A stretch of 64,000 nucleotides of DNA from Actinomadura atramentaria DSM 43919 (GCF_000381885.1 NZ_KB907208.1:434001-498000), one strand, 5' to 3'. Positions 8,741-21,384 are shown, counted from the stretch's first letter. Notes: generated from the letters alone by a model not told the origin. Program-made: numbers and translations.

Positions 8741-9190
8741 ATGCTGACGATCGCTCGTGCCCTGGTTGACCAGATCGTCGCGCACGCGCGCGCCGACCAC
8801 CCCGACGAGGCGTGCGGAGTGGTCACCGGACCCGCCGGAGCGGACCGGCCCGTCCGGTTCGTCCCGATGACGAACGCGGAACGGTCCCCGACCTTCTACA
8901 AGTTCGACCCCGTCGAGCTGCTGAAGCTGGACCGGGAGGTGGACGACCTGGACGAGGAGATCGTGATCGTCTACCACTCGCACACCGCGACGGAGGCGTA
9001 CCCGTCCCGCACCGACGTGTCGTACGCCGCGTACGCGCCGGACGCGCACTACGTGCTGGTGTCCACCCGGGACGAGACCGAGACCGAGTTCCGGTCCTTC
9101 CGCATCGTCGGCGGGGACTTCGAGGGCGGTCGGCGGGTCGGCGCCGAGGTCGTCGAGGAAGAGGTCGTCGTCGTGGAGCCGGCGGGCTGA
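8741..9190 (+). CDS. mec: Mec-type JAMM metallopeptidase
   Basis: A 149-residue JAB1/MPN zinc peptidase. The JAMM motif is complete: E23 in DEACG, then H79-S-H81 and S89/D92 in YHSHTATEAYPSRTD. In Mycobacterium tuberculosis the homologue cleaves the newly made cysteine from the C-terminus of CysO. The adjacent cysO and cysM genes make the same role very likely here: PLP-dependent, sulfide-carrier-protein-based cysteine synthesis. Confidence 0.93.
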   Translation: MLTIARALVDQIVAHARADHPDEACGVVTGPAGADRPVRFVPMTNAERSPTFYKFDPVELLKLDREVDDLDEEIVIVYHSHTATEAYPSRTDVSYAAYAPDAHYVLVSTRDETETEFRSFRIVGGDFEGGRRVGAEVVEEEVVVVEPAG

Positions 9191-9222
9191 CGCGTCCGGG
9201 AGCGGGACTTCGAATCGGTAAA

Positions 9223-9375
9223 ATGGCGAGCATGGTGACGAGCGGGCAGGTGACGGGCGCGGCGCGCCCGTATCCCCGCCGCGCCGCCCACCGCGCGGGG
9301 GCCGCGCCGGTGCAGAGCTTCCTCTTCGGGCACTCGCGCGGCCAGATCGTCTACGACTGTCCCCGATCGCGCTGA
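9223..9375 (+). CDS. Possible 50-residue leader ORF between mec and cysO
   Basis: An ATG at 9223 (second ATG 9232) opens a 50-codon frame, rich in Arg/Ala/Pro at first and ending FGHSRGQIVYDCPRSR. It fills the otherwise unusually long mec-cysO gap. A cysteine codon sits six codons from the stop. A leader peptide controlling cysO-cysM is one possibility, but the frame continues an open frame from within mec and may be chance. No family recognised. Confidence 0.25.
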   Translation: MASMVTSGQVTGAARPYPRRAAHRAGAAPVQSFLFGHSRGQIVYDCPRSR

Positions 9376-9460
9376 GACGACCCCCGGAATTTCCCGTGCG
9401 CCCCGCCCCGTTGTCCACTGGTGGCGGGGGCACACCTGCGACTTGAAGGAGAGCTTCGCG

Positions 9461-10700
<1,240 letters not shown>

Positions 10701-10717
10701 TCCCGGTTCGGTTCCGT

Positions 10718-10747
10718 GGACCCGCGTCCCTTCGGGGGCGCGGGTCC
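10718..10747 (+). terminator. Hairpin after cysM
   Basis: GGACCCGCG pairs perfectly with CGCGGGTCC across a 12-base TCCC-TTC-GGGGG centre that can extend the stem. There is no T-run, as is common in high G+C terminators. Confidence 0.6.
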
Positions 10748-10766
10748 GCGCTTGTCGGTAGGATTC

Positions 10767-10785
10767 TCTAGAACGGCATTCTAGA
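10767..10785 (+). promoter_or_regulatory. Inverted repeat, TetR-type operator candidate
   Basis: TCTAGAA - 5 bases - TTCTAGA is a perfect 7+7 inverted repeat, 19 bases upstream of the thioesterase ATG. It lies just after a TAGGAT -10-like hexamer (10759-10764). A-T rich symmetric sites like this are unusual in such G+C-rich DNA and resemble operators of TetR-family regulators of acyl-CoA metabolism. No such regulator is in the window. Confidence 0.5.
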
Positions 10786-10804
10786 TCTCCCAGGGGTGGA
10801 CGGC

Positions 10805-11602
10805 ATGAGCAAGTTCGGCGACGCGACGGCGCTGCGGCGCACCGGCGAGGGCCGCTACGACGTCGAACTCGACGCCGACTTCGGCTTCGCCGAGGCCGTC
10901 AACGGCGGCTACCTGATGGCCCTGCTCGGCCGCGCCGCCGTGGACGCCGCCGCGCACGCGCACCCGGTCTCGACCGCCGCGACGTTCCTGCGGACGGCCA
11001 AGCCCGGCCCGGCCGAGATCGCGGTGGACGTCCGCAAGACCGGCAGGACCGCGACGATGGCGCTGGTCACGCTCCGGCAGGGCGACCGGCCCGTCACCGA
11101 GGCGCTGATCACCACCGGGACGCTCGCCGCCGACGCGGCCCCGGCGTACGCGGGCGAGCGGCCCGTCCCCGCCCTGCCGCCGATCGGGGAGTGCCCGGAC
11201 TTCGGCAACGGCAAGGACGCGAGCGCGCTGGAGGGCTTCGCCGCCTGCGTCGACATGCGCTTCGACCCGGCGACGATGGGCTGGCTGGACGGGCGGCCGA
11301 CCGGCCGCCCGGAGCAGCGCGCGTGGTTCCGGCTCCGCGACCCGCACGAGCCGGACCCGTTCGTCCTCGCGCTGGCGGTGGACGCGCTCCCGCCCGTCGC
11401 GTTGAACGCGGGCGCGCGCGGCTGGTGCCCGACCGTGGAATTGACCTGGCACCTCCGCGCCCTGCCCGCCCCCGGAATGCTGGAGGTCCACGGCAGTTCC
11501 CGGATGATCTCCGACGGCTGGTTCGACGAAGAAGTAGAAGTCTGGGACAGCGCGGGCCGTCTGGTGGCGCAGAGCCGCCAGATCGCCCGGATGGCCCGCT
11601 GA
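10805..11602 (+). CDS. TesB-like acyl-CoA thioesterase (double hot-dog)
   Basis: A 265-residue protein with two hot-dog-like halves. The first has NGGYLMALLGRAAV and TFLRTAKPGPAEI. The second has VDALPPVALNAGARGW and ends MISDGWFDEEVEVWDSAGRLVAQSRQIA, a pattern typical of 4HBT_3/TesB-like thioesterases. The likely reaction is hydrolysis of acyl-CoA esters. ATG 10805 is preferred over GTG 10796. In mycobacteria the slot between cysM and murI holds a rhomboid protease, so this gene replaces or displaces it. The palindromic operator upstream suggests repressor control. Confidence 0.82.
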   Translation: MSKFGDATALRRTGEGRYDVELDADFGFAEAVNGGYLMALLGRAAVDAAAHAHPVSTAATFLRTAKPGPAEIAVDVRKTGRTATMALVTLRQGDRPVTEALITTGTLAADAAPAYAGERPVPALPPIGECPDFGNGKDASALEGFAACVDMRFDPATMGWLDGRPTGRPEQRAWFRLRDPHEPDPFVLALAVDALPPVALNAGARGWCPTVELTWHLRALPAPGMLEVHGSSRMISDGWFDEEVEVWDSAGRLVAQSRQIARMAR

Positions 11603-11703
11603 GTCACCCGCCCGGCATCACATGGTCAGCGGCCTGGCGGGTTTCTCTCATGTGACCGTGTGATGTCGGACGCATGACGCGCCTGTCGGCTCCCGCGTCG
11701 CTT

Positions 11704-11709
11704 AGCCTT
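11704..11709 (+). promoter_or_regulatory. -10 element TAGCCT of a leaderless murI promoter
   Basis: TAGCCT is followed after 7 bases by the murI ATG at 11717, with no ribosome-binding site between. Confidence 0.45.
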
Positions 11710-11716
11710 GTGCCTC

Positions 11717-12529
11717 ATGTCAGACGCGCCGATCGGGATCTTCGACAGCGGATTCGGCGGGCTCACCGTGGCCCGCGCGATTTTGGATCAGCTTCCGAAC
11801 GAATCGATCCACTATCTCGGCGACACGGCGCGTCAGCCCTACGGTCCCCGCCCGATCGCGGAGGTCCGCGCGTTCGCGCTGGAAATGCTCGACCGGCTCG
11901 TCGACGAAGGCGTCAAGATGCTGGTCATCGCGTGCAACAGCGCCAGCGCGGCGATGCTGCGCGACGCCCGGGAGCGGTACGCGCTCCCGGTCGTCGAAGT
12001 GATCAAACCGGCGGTGCGGCGCGCGGCCCGCGCCACCGCCAACGGCCGGGTCGGGCTGATCGCCACCCAGGCGACGGTGACGAGCTGCGCCTACGAGGAC
12101 GCGTTCGCCGCCGCCCCCCAGATCACGCTGACCAGTGCGGCCTGCCCGCGCTTCGTGGAACTCGTGGAGAGAGGGATCTCGTCCGGCGACGAGCTGCTCG
12201 ACGTCGCCCGCGGCTATCTGCGGCCGATTGTGGACGCAGGCTGCGACACCCTCATCCTCGGCTGCACGCACTACCCCTTGCTCACCGGCGTCATCAGCTA
12301 CGTCGCCGGGGACGGGGTCACACTGGTCTCAAGTGCCGATGAGACCGCCAAGGACGTGTACCGGGTGCTGCACGACAGGGGACTCGACCGCGGGGAGTCC
12401 CCCGTCCCGCCCGTCCACCGGTTCCGCACGACCGGTGACCCGGCCGTGTTCGCCGCGCTCGGCCGCCGGTTCCTCGGCCCCGAGATCGGCTCGGTGGAGT
12501 CCACCGTGAGCAAGGCTCTGACGACCTGA
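11717..12529 (+). CDS. murI: Glutamate racemase
   Basis: A 270-residue cofactor-independent racemase making D-glutamate for peptidoglycan. The two catalytic cysteines lie in IACNSAS (C73) and LGCTHYPLL (about C183). The start [10 protein letters not shown] with its aspartate and GDTARQPYG are also present. ATG 11717 was chosen over the in-frame TTG 11708 because of the leaderless hexamer. It heads the conserved murI-phosphodiesterase-rph-rdgB group. Confidence 0.95.
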   Translation: MSDAPIGIFDSGFGGLTVARAILDQLPNESIHYLGDTARQPYGPRPIAEVRAFALEMLDRLVDEGVKMLVIACNSASAAMLRDARERYALPVVEVIKPAVRRAARATANGRVGLIATQATVTSCAYEDAFAAAPQITLTSAACPRFVELVERGISSGDELLDVARGYLRPIVDAGCDTLILGCTHYPLLTGVISYVAGDGVTLVSSADETAKDVYRVLHDRGLDRGESPVPPVHRFRTTGDPAVFAALGRRFLGPEIGSVESTVSKALTT

Positions 12530-12554
12530 TCCCGCGGGACTGCGACAGGAGGAC

Positions 12555-13307
12555 GTGAGCGTGCGGGTCACTGTGATCGGCTGCTCGGGCAGCTTTCCGG
12601 GGCCGGAGAGCCCCGCGTCGAGTTACCTCGTGCAGGCCGAGGGGTTCAACCTCGTCCTGGACATGGGCAACGGCGCGCTCGGCACCCTTCAGCGTTTCCA
12701 TCCGCTGTACGACATCGACGCCGTGTGCGTCTCGCACCTGCACGCCGACCACTGCCTCGACCTGTGCGGCTACTGGGTGGCGCGGACGTACTGTCCCGAC
12801 GGCCCGGTGCCGCGCATCCCGGTGTGGGGTCCGGCGGGGACGGCGCTGCGGATGGCGAAGGCGTACGACCTGGACCCCGACCCGGGCATGACGGAGACGT
12901 TCGACTTCCGGACGCTGGAGCGGGTGTTCGAGGTCGGCCCGTTCCGGATCAGCACCGTCCTGACCCCCCACCCGGTCGAGGCGTACGCGTTCCGGATCGA
13001 GCACGACGGCAAGGTCCTGGCCTACTCGGGCGACACCGGGCGGTCGGACGCGCTCGTCGAGCACGTCCGCGACGCGGACCTGTTCCTGTGCGAGGCGTCC
13101 TTCCTGGAACAGGAGAACCTCCCCGAGGACCTGCACCTGACCGCCCGCGAGGCGGGGGACCACGCGGCGCGCGCCGGGGTCGGCAAGCTCGTGCTGACCC
13201 ATCTCGTCCCGTGGAACGACGACGACTGCTCGCTGCTGGAGGCCAAGGGCAGCGACTACACGGGCGAGATCGAGCTGGCGCGGGTCGGGGCGGTCTACGA
13301 GCTGTGA
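12555..13307 (+). CDS. Metallo-beta-lactamase-fold phosphodiesterase (Rv1339 type)
   Basis: A 250-residue MBL-fold protein with the metal site SHLHADHCLD (S60 to D69), the later YSGDTGRSD, and a final LTHLVPW histidine. Its position between murI and rph matches Rv1339 of M. tuberculosis, reported as an atypical class II cAMP phosphodiesterase. That function is inferred by synteny. It also resembles RNase Z-like hydrolases, as does the separate gene at 44257. GTG start with GACAGGAGGA just upstream. Confidence 0.88.
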   Translation: MSVRVTVIGCSGSFPGPESPASSYLVQAEGFNLVLDMGNGALGTLQRFHPLYDIDAVCVSHLHADHCLDLCGYWVARTYCPDGPVPRIPVWGPAGTALRMAKAYDLDPDPGMTETFDFRTLERVFEVGPFRISTVLTPHPVEAYAFRIEHDGKVLAYSGDTGRSDALVEHVRDADLFLCEASFLEQENLPEDLHLTAREAGDHAARAGVGKLVLTHLVPWNDDDCSLLEAKGSDYTGEIELARVGAVYEL

Positions 13308-13357
13308 CGCCGCCCGCTCCCGTCCGGGCGGCGGCCCGGGCGGGCGCGGACGGCCGT

Positions 13358-13363
13358 TAGGGT
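13358..13363 (+). promoter_or_regulatory. -10 element TAGGGT of a leaderless rph promoter
   Basis: TAGGGT lies 7 bases before the ATG at 13371, the same arrangement as at murI and mec. Confidence 0.4.
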
Positions 13364-13370
13364 GGTCGGC

Positions 13371-14090
13371 ATGCCACGTCCTGACGACCGCGCCCCCGAC
13401 CAGCTCCGGCCCGTGACGATCCAGCGCGGCTGGCTCGACCACGCCGAGGGGTCGGTGCTCATCGAGTTCGGCGGCACCCGGGTGCTGTGCGCCGCGTCCG
13501 TCCAGGACTCGGTGCCGCGCTGGCGGCGCGAGAGCGGCCTCGGCTGGGTCACCGCCGAGTACGCGATGCTGCCGCGCGCCACCAACACCCGCAACGACCG
13601 CGAGTCGGTGCGGGGGAAGCTCGGCGGGCGGACGCAGGAGATCTCCCGGCTGATCGGGCGGTCGCTGCGGGCGTGCGTGGACTTCCGGAAGCTGGGCGAC
13701 AACACCGTCCAGCTCGACTGCGACGTCCTCCAGGCGGACGGCGGGACGCGCACCGCCGCGATCACCGGCGCGTACATCGCGCTCGCGGACGCCGTGTCGT
13801 GGATGCGCGACAAGGGGCTGTGCCGCGCCGATCCGCTGCGGACGTCCGTCGCGGCGGTCAGCGTCGGGATCGTCGCCGGGGAGGCCCGGCTGGACCTCTG
13901 CTACACCGAGGACTCCGCCGCCGAGACCGACATGAACGTCGTCTGCACGGGCGACGGCCGGTTCATCGAGGTGCAGGGCACCGCCGAGGGCGCGCCGTTC
14001 GACCGCGAGGAGCTGGACGGCCTGCTCGACCTCGCCGCCGCCGGCTGCGCCGAGCTGACCCTGGCGCAGAAGGAGGCGCTGGCCCGATGA
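13371..14090 (+). CDS. rph: Ribonuclease PH
   Basis: A 239-residue phosphorolytic 3'-5' exoribonuclease that trims tRNA 3' ends. Recognisable segments are [69 protein letters not shown] and [20 protein letters not shown]. The stop overlaps the rdgB start as ATGA, so the two are translationally coupled. Confidence 0.96.
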   Translation: MPRPDDRAPDQLRPVTIQRGWLDHAEGSVLIEFGGTRVLCAASVQDSVPRWRRESGLGWVTAEYAMLPRATNTRNDRESVRGKLGGRTQEISRLIGRSLRACVDFRKLGDNTVQLDCDVLQADGGTRTAAITGAYIALADAVSWMRDKGLCRADPLRTSVAAVSVGIVAGEARLDLCYTEDSAAETDMNVVCTGDGRFIEVQGTAEGAPFDREELDGLLDLAAAGCAELTLAQKEALAR

Positions 14091-14701
14091 CCGCGCTCGT
14101 CCTGGCCACCCGCAACCAGGGGAAGGTCGCGGAGCTGCGGCGCATCCTGTCGGGCGTCGAGGTCGTCGGGCTGGAGGCGTTCCCGGACGCGCCCGAGGTC
14201 CCCGAGACCGAGCCGACGTTCGAGGGCAACGCGCTGCTCAAGGCCCGCGCCATCGCCGCGCACACCGGGCTGCCCGCCGTCGCGGACGACTCCGGGCTGT
14301 GCGTGGACGCGCTGAACGGGATGCCGGGCGTGCTGTCGGCGCGCTGGTCGGGGCGGTTCGGCGACGCGTCCGGCGACAAGGACCGCGCCAACCTCGACCT
14401 GCTGCTCGACCAGCTCGGCGACGTCGCGGACCCGCACCGGGGCGCGTACTTCGTCGCGGCGGCGGTGCTCGTCGTGCCGGGCGGTCCCGAGCACGTCGTG
14501 GAGGGCCGCATGTACGGGCGCGTCGTGGACGCGCCGCGCGGCGCGAACGGCTTCGGGTACGACCCGGTGTTCCTGCCGGACGGGCACGACCGGACCACCG
14601 GCGAACTCGGCCCGGAGGAGAAGGACGCCATCAGCCATCGCGGGCGGGCGTTCCGGGCCCTCGCGGAGATCATCCCCGGCGCGCTGGCCGCCGCGCGCTG
14701 A
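14087..14701 (+). CDS. rdgB: RdgB/HAM1 non-canonical purine NTP pyrophosphatase
   Basis: A 204-residue enzyme cleaving dITP/XTP to monophosphates to sanitise the nucleotide pool. It starts [14 protein letters not shown] and has the substrate-binding [37 protein letters not shown] and [11 protein letters not shown] motifs. The start ATG is inside the rph stop. It ends two bases before the convergent kinase gene. Confidence 0.96.
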   Translation: MTALVLATRNQGKVAELRRILSGVEVVGLEAFPDAPEVPETEPTFEGNALLKARAIAAHTGLPAVADDSGLCVDALNGMPGVLSARWSGRFGDASGDKDRANLDLLLDQLGDVADPHRGAYFVAAAVLVVPGGPEHVVEGRMYGRVVDAPRGANGFGYDPVFLPDGHDRTTGELGPEEKDAISHRGRAFRALAEIIPGALAAAR

Positions 14702-14702
14702 G

Positions 14703-17303
<2,601 letters not shown>

Positions 17304-17381
17304 GCCCCACCCTCGAAGAACCGGCCCATCTTCACGACACGGGTGATTGTTCCAGCCGGGCGCCGCCGGACGAAAACGGCG

Positions 17382-18245
17382 TTACGGGCGCGGCAGCGGG
17401 TCCGGCGTCGCGGCGCACCCGACCTGGAGCCCCGGCAGCATGTTCCAGCCCACCGTCGTGATGACCTCGTGGAGCTGCGACGGCATCCGGTCCAGGATCA
17501 GCGGGCCGCGCCCCGCGCGCCGCGCCGCGACCTCCGCGAGCATGTTGAGCGCGCCGAGGTCGATGAACCGCAGCTCGGCCAGGTCCAGGTGGACGGGCCC
17601 GTGGTCGCCGCCCGCCAGCACCAGCGCGAGCGCCTGGTCCAGGACGGTGTGCCGGGACGCGTCCAGCTCCCCGCTCAGCGCCAGCCCGCGCGGATCGAAC
17701 GTCCGGACGATCTGCAGCACCGCGTCCTCGAAGTCGGGGTCGGGCGCGGCGTGGACGGCGTGCGCCGCGCGCAGCCGCGCCATCGTCTCCGGCGGCACGC
17801 GCCGCCGGTCGGCCCGGCAGATCGCGCTGATCGCCGTGCTCGGCCGCACCAGCCGCTCCACCGCCGCCTCGCAGTCCAGCAGGTCCCGCGCGGCCTCCGG
17901 GTCGCGGGCGGCGCACGTCAGGTCGGCGGTGACGCGGATCGCGGCGAACCCGGCGCGCTCCGCCGCCGCGACCTCGGCGGCCAGCGCCGCGAGCGCCGGG
18001 CCCGGCCCGTCATGGCCGGTCTCCAGCACCGTCAGCAGGCTCGCGGGCGGCCGCCCGACGACGCCGGGGATCTCCGGATGCGCGTCGGCGCACAGGTAGA
18101 TCACCTTGTCCCGCGCGAGCAGGCCCTCCCGGACGAACGCCCCGACGACGTGGTCGTGCTCCTCGACGCCGCAGTACCCCAGCCACGCGTGGTCGCCGGG
18201 CCGGATGCGGCCGACCGGCCGCCGCACCGACCAGAAGGTCTCCAT
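17382..18245 (-). CDS. MEDS-STAS sensor protein
   Basis: A 287-residue protein. The MEDS domain starts GDHAWLGYCGVEEHDHVVGAF and includes the KVIYLCADAHPE segment (residues 1-175). The STAS (anti-anti-sigma-like) domain occupies about 185-275. The STAS turn that normally carries the phosphorylated serine after Phe-x-Asp reads FIDLGALNML, with no Ser or Thr. It therefore cannot be switched by the usual anti-sigma kinase phosphorylation. ATG 18245 was chosen; GTG 18254 is in frame. It lies 55 bases downstream of the next MEDS gene in the same transcription direction. Confidence 0.82.
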   Translation of the reverse strand: METFWSVRRPVGRIRPGDHAWLGYCGVEEHDHVVGAFVREGLLARDKVIYLCADAHPEIPGVVGRPPASLLTVLETGHDGPGPALAALAAEVAAAERAGFAAIRVTADLTCAARDPEAARDLLDCEAAVERLVRPSTAISAICRADRRRVPPETMARLRAAHAVHAAPDPDFEDAVLQIVRTFDPRGLALSGELDASRHTVLDQALALVLAGGDHGPVHLDLAELRFIDLGALNMLAEVAARRAGRGPLILDRMPSQLHEVITTVGWNMLPGLQVGCAATPDPLPRP

Positions 18246-18299
18246 CGCCGTCACCGCCGTCTCACCCGGTCCGCCTCCGCCCGTCGGTCCCGGCCGCCG

Positions 18300-19217
18300 T
18301 CAGCGGCGGACGCGGAGCCGGACGAACGTGCCGCCCCAGCCGCCCCGCATCTCCACCAGGTCGACCAGCAGCCGCACCGTCCACAGCCCGAACCCGGTGT
18401 CCAGCGCCGATCTCGGCGGGACGAACCCGGTCAGCGGACCGGGCCGCCAGTGCCCGTGGTCGCCGATCTCGCAGTTCAGGTCGTCGCCGGCCGTCCACAC
18501 CCAGGCCCCCATCGGCGGGACGCCGTGCGCGAGCGCGTTCGCGGCGACCTCGTTGGCGGCGGTGACGAGGTTCTGCGCGGCGGCGGGCGTCAGCCCGTGC
18601 GCGTTCGCGCGGCTGGCGACGAACAGCCGCAGCGGCTGCAGGTCGTCGGACTCGATCGCCAGGTACTCGGCGTCGTCGGGCCGCTCGAAGCGGCGGCCCC
18701 GGTCGCAGATCGCGCCGAACGACACCGGGTCGGTGTACGCCTCGCTGTCGCGGTGCTCCGCGCCGTCGGTCAGCAGCGGGTGGGTGAGGCGCACCTGGTC
18801 GACGACGTCGGCGGGCAGCGCCGACCGGTCGTAGGGGCACAGCGAGGACGCGTCGCAGTTGGCGAACACCACGTTGATCAGCGACTCGTAGCGGACCCAC
18901 TCGACGCGCTGCCGGGCGTCGTGCCCGTCCCACACCGGCTCGGCCACCGCGTGGACCGGCAGCGGCGCCTTGCGCTCCACCAGCTCCAGGTACGACTTCA
19001 GCGTGCGGACGGGGTGCCGGTAGAACTCCGCCGAGTCGTAGAACTCGATCGCGTCGCCGTAGGACGCCAGCTCCTCGCGGAGCGCCGCCAGGTTCGGCTC
19101 GCGGACGACGGCGACCGCCGCGCGGCCCTCCTCGACGCCCTGCCGCAGGAACGCCGACGTCGCCGCGAGGAAGCCGTCCCGGTCGTCGTACAGCAGGGCG
19201 CGGTGCGTGAGGCTCAT
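18300..19217 (-). CDS. MEDS-HATPase_c sensor (anti-sigma-factor-like)
   Basis: A 305-residue protein. The N-terminal MEDS domain begins HRALLYDDRDGFLAATSAFL and contains PYDRSALPADVVDQVRLTHP. The C-terminal domain is an RsbW-type ATPase with the N-box NEVAANALAHG, G1 EIGDHGHW and GFGLWTVRLLVDLVE. The residues needed for ATP binding look intact, so it may act as a serine kinase or anti-sigma factor gated by the MEDS input. Its start overlaps the stop of the upstream MEDS-STAS gene as ATGA, implying stoichiometric production. Confidence 0.83.
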   Translation of the reverse strand: MSLTHRALLYDDRDGFLAATSAFLRQGVEEGRAAVAVVREPNLAALREELASYGDAIEFYDSAEFYRHPVRTLKSYLELVERKAPLPVHAVAEPVWDGHDARQRVEWVRYESLINVVFANCDASSLCPYDRSALPADVVDQVRLTHPLLTDGAEHRDSEAYTDPVSFGAICDRGRRFERPDDAEYLAIESDDLQPLRLFVASRANAHGLTPAAAQNLVTAANEVAANALAHGVPPMGAWVWTAGDDLNCEIGDHGHWRPGPLTGFVPPRSALDTGFGLWTVRLLVDLVEMRGGWGGTFVRLRVRR

Positions 19218-20110
19218 GCGGTCGCGCCCCCGTCCGCCGCGCCGCGGACGCTGCCGCGGACGAGTCCGGGCAGCCGGTGCCAGCCCACCATGTCGATCAC
19301 GTTCTCCACGTTCGCCGGGAGGTCGTCCAGGATGAGTGCCTCGCCCGCGCGCAGGGTGCGCGCGTACCGGGCGAGCAGGTTGAGCGCGCCGAGGTCGAGG
19401 AAGCCGAGCCGCGAGCAGTCCAGGTGGACGCCGCGCCGGTCGGCCAGCAGGCGGCCCAGGTGCTCGGTGAACACCGCGTGCCGGGCGGCGTCCAGCTCGC
19501 CCTCGACCCGCAGCCCGCGCGGCGCGAAGCTCCGCGCGATCTTCGGGGTGCCGTCGTCGAACAGCGGGTTCACCTCGACCAGCACCTCGTGCGTCGCGGC
19601 GAGGGCCGCGAGCTGGTCGGGCGGGCAGCGGCGGCGGTCGATCTGGCAGATCGCCATCGCGACGGTGCTCGGCGACACCGCGTGCGCCAGCCGGTCCTCG
19701 CAGCCGAGCAGGCCGGCGATGTCGGCGCGGCCGTCGAACAGCCACGTGTAGTCCGTCGTGACGCGGACGGCCCGGAACCCGGCGTCGTAGCCCTGCTCGA
19801 CCTCGCGCTCGACGGTGCGGCTGAGCCGGTCGGGGTCGAAGCCGCCCGCGCGGTCCAGGCAGGACTCGGCGCGCCGCAGCACGCGGAGCTGGCCGCTTCC
19901 GGTGTAGGGCGCCGGGTCGAGCCCGCCGAGGCCCGGCAGCAGCTCCGGCGCGGCGTCGGTGATGTAGAGAAGCTTCTCGCCCGTCTTGAGCGCCCCGGCG
20001 ACGAAGGGACCGACGACGTGGTCGCGTTCCTCGGCGCCCGAGTACGGGAACCATGCGTGGTCGCCCGGCCGGACGTCGTCGACGCATCTGGTGTCGAACC
20101 AGCTCCTCAT
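19214..20110 (-). CDS. MEDS-STAS sensor protein, second copy
   Basis: A 298-residue paralogue of the protein at 17382-18245. MEDS begins GDHAWFPYSGAEERDHVVGPF; STAS is near residues 190-280. The phospho-site turn reads FLDLGALNLL, again without Ser/Thr, so both copies share the change. ATG 20110 gives the same N-terminal length as the paralogue. It is coupled to the MEDS-HATPase gene downstream by an ATGA overlap. Confidence 0.82.
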   Translation of the reverse strand: MRSWFDTRCVDDVRPGDHAWFPYSGAEERDHVVGPFVAGALKTGEKLLYITDAAPELLPGLGGLDPAPYTGSGQLRVLRRAESCLDRAGGFDPDRLSRTVEREVEQGYDAGFRAVRVTTDYTWLFDGRADIAGLLGCEDRLAHAVSPSTVAMAICQIDRRRCPPDQLAALAATHEVLVEVNPLFDDGTPKIARSFAPRGLRVEGELDAARHAVFTEHLGRLLADRRGVHLDCSRLGFLDLGALNLLARYARTLRAGEALILDDLPANVENVIDMVGWHRLPGLVRGSVRGAADGGATA

Positions 20111-20196
20111 GGCCTGCCCATCGAGGTTGGTGCGGATTGGTTCAGCGTACGCCGCCCGAGGCGATTCGGGAGCCCAATGCACAGAACCCCTCACGC

Positions 20197-21243
20197 TCAG
20201 TTCAACCTGGGATCGGCCCGCGCGGACCGGGCGCGCGCGCCCGTCCGGGAGCCGCCGTGGGCGTTCTCCACCGTCAGCCGCACGGTGGTGCCCGCCGCGC
20301 CGGTGCGGATGTCCACCCGCGAGCACAGCAGCCGCACCGCCCACAGCCCGAGGCGGCCGGGGACGCCGGGCGGCGGCGGGACGAACCCGTACCAGGACTC
20401 CTCCGGCCACCGGCCGCCGTCGGAGATCTCGCAGACGCACGCGCCGCCCGGCTCCGTCCACATGCGGAGCGTGATCGGCGGGGAGCCGTGCCGCTCGGCG
20501 TTGGTGACGACCTCGGTGACGGCGACCAGCAGGCGCTGCAGCGGCTCGTCGGGCGTCCGGGCGACGCGCCGCGCCCAGTCCGACACGTACGCGCGAATCC
20601 AGTACAGGTCGGGCCGCGCGATGGACAGCGCGTCGGCGGACGCGGGCGGGAGCGGCAGCGGCTCGCTGTCGCAGCGGTCGTTGTAGGCGTGCGGTTCCAG
20701 GTACCCGGGCGTGGGGACGGCGCGCTCGCCGCGGACGGTCTCGGGATGGGTGCGGCGCGCGTCCGCGACGACGGCGGGCGGCGTGCTGCGCACCGGGTAC
20801 GGGCACAGGATCGCCGCGCCGGTCCGCGCGAACGCGACGTTGCAGATCGCCTCCGCGCGCTGCCACTCGCGGACCTCGCCGTCCGGGCGGCGCGTCCAGG
20901 CGGGCTCGGCCAGCAGCCGCAGGCGGCCGCCGCGTCCGGCCTCGGCGTCGGCGTCGGCCAGGGCGGACGCGAACGTCCGGGCCGGGTGCGCGTACCAGGA
21001 GGCCGCGTCCCGGAACTCGACGCGGTCGGCGGCCGCGCCCAGTTCGCCCTGGAGCAGGACGCGGGTGGCCAGGCCGGTGACGGCGACGACGCGGTCGGCG
21101 GCGCGCAGGCCGCCCCGCAGGAACGGGACGGCGGCGGCGAGGAGTTCGCCCGCGTCGTCGTAGGGCAGCAGCCGGTGGGAGAACGGTGCGGCGGGGCGCG
21201 TGGTCGGGGGTGGCGGGACGGGGTCGGTGTCGGGCTCGCTCAC
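20197..21243 (-). CDS. MEDS-HATPase_c sensor, second copy
   Basis: A 348-residue protein. A short Pro-rich N-terminus is followed by a MEDS domain (HRLLPYDDAGELLAAAVPFL; PYPVRSTPPAVVADARRTHPE). The HATPase_c domain has an intact N-box TEVVTNAERHG, G1 EISDGGRW and GRLGLWAVRLLCS. A basic tail follows. It lies 86 bases upstream of the MEDS-STAS gene and is probably first in a four-gene run. GTG start. MEDS domains are predicted small-molecule (hydrocarbon-derivative) sensors; the ligand is not deducible here. Confidence 0.83.
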   Translation of the reverse strand: MSEPDTDPVPPPPTTRPAAPFSHRLLPYDDAGELLAAAVPFLRGGLRAADRVVAVTGLATRVLLQGELGAAADRVEFRDAASWYAHPARTFASALADADAEAGRGGRLRLLAEPAWTRRPDGEVREWQRAEAICNVAFARTGAAILCPYPVRSTPPAVVADARRTHPETVRGERAVPTPGYLEPHAYNDRCDSEPLPLPPASADALSIARPDLYWIRAYVSDWARRVARTPDEPLQRLLVAVTEVVTNAERHGSPPITLRMWTEPGGACVCEISDGGRWPEESWYGFVPPPPGVPGRLGLWAVRLLCSRVDIRTGAAGTTVRLTVENAHGGSRTGARARSARADPRLN

Positions 21244-21384
21244 GGGATGCCTGCCTGCGGTCGATCCGGACGCTCGAATCCGACCACCCTAAGCCGCCGC
21301 GCCGCCGCGCGCCGGGGCCTCGGCGCAGTTGCCGCGCGGGGACGGGCCGCGCGGCCACAACCGGCCGCGCGGGGCCGGGACCGG

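Noticed and set aside
13487..14086. Fusion of rdgB with an N-terminal Arg-rich domain
   Set aside because: The upstream part is the rph gene read in another frame; the ATGA overlap gives a normal-length RdgB.
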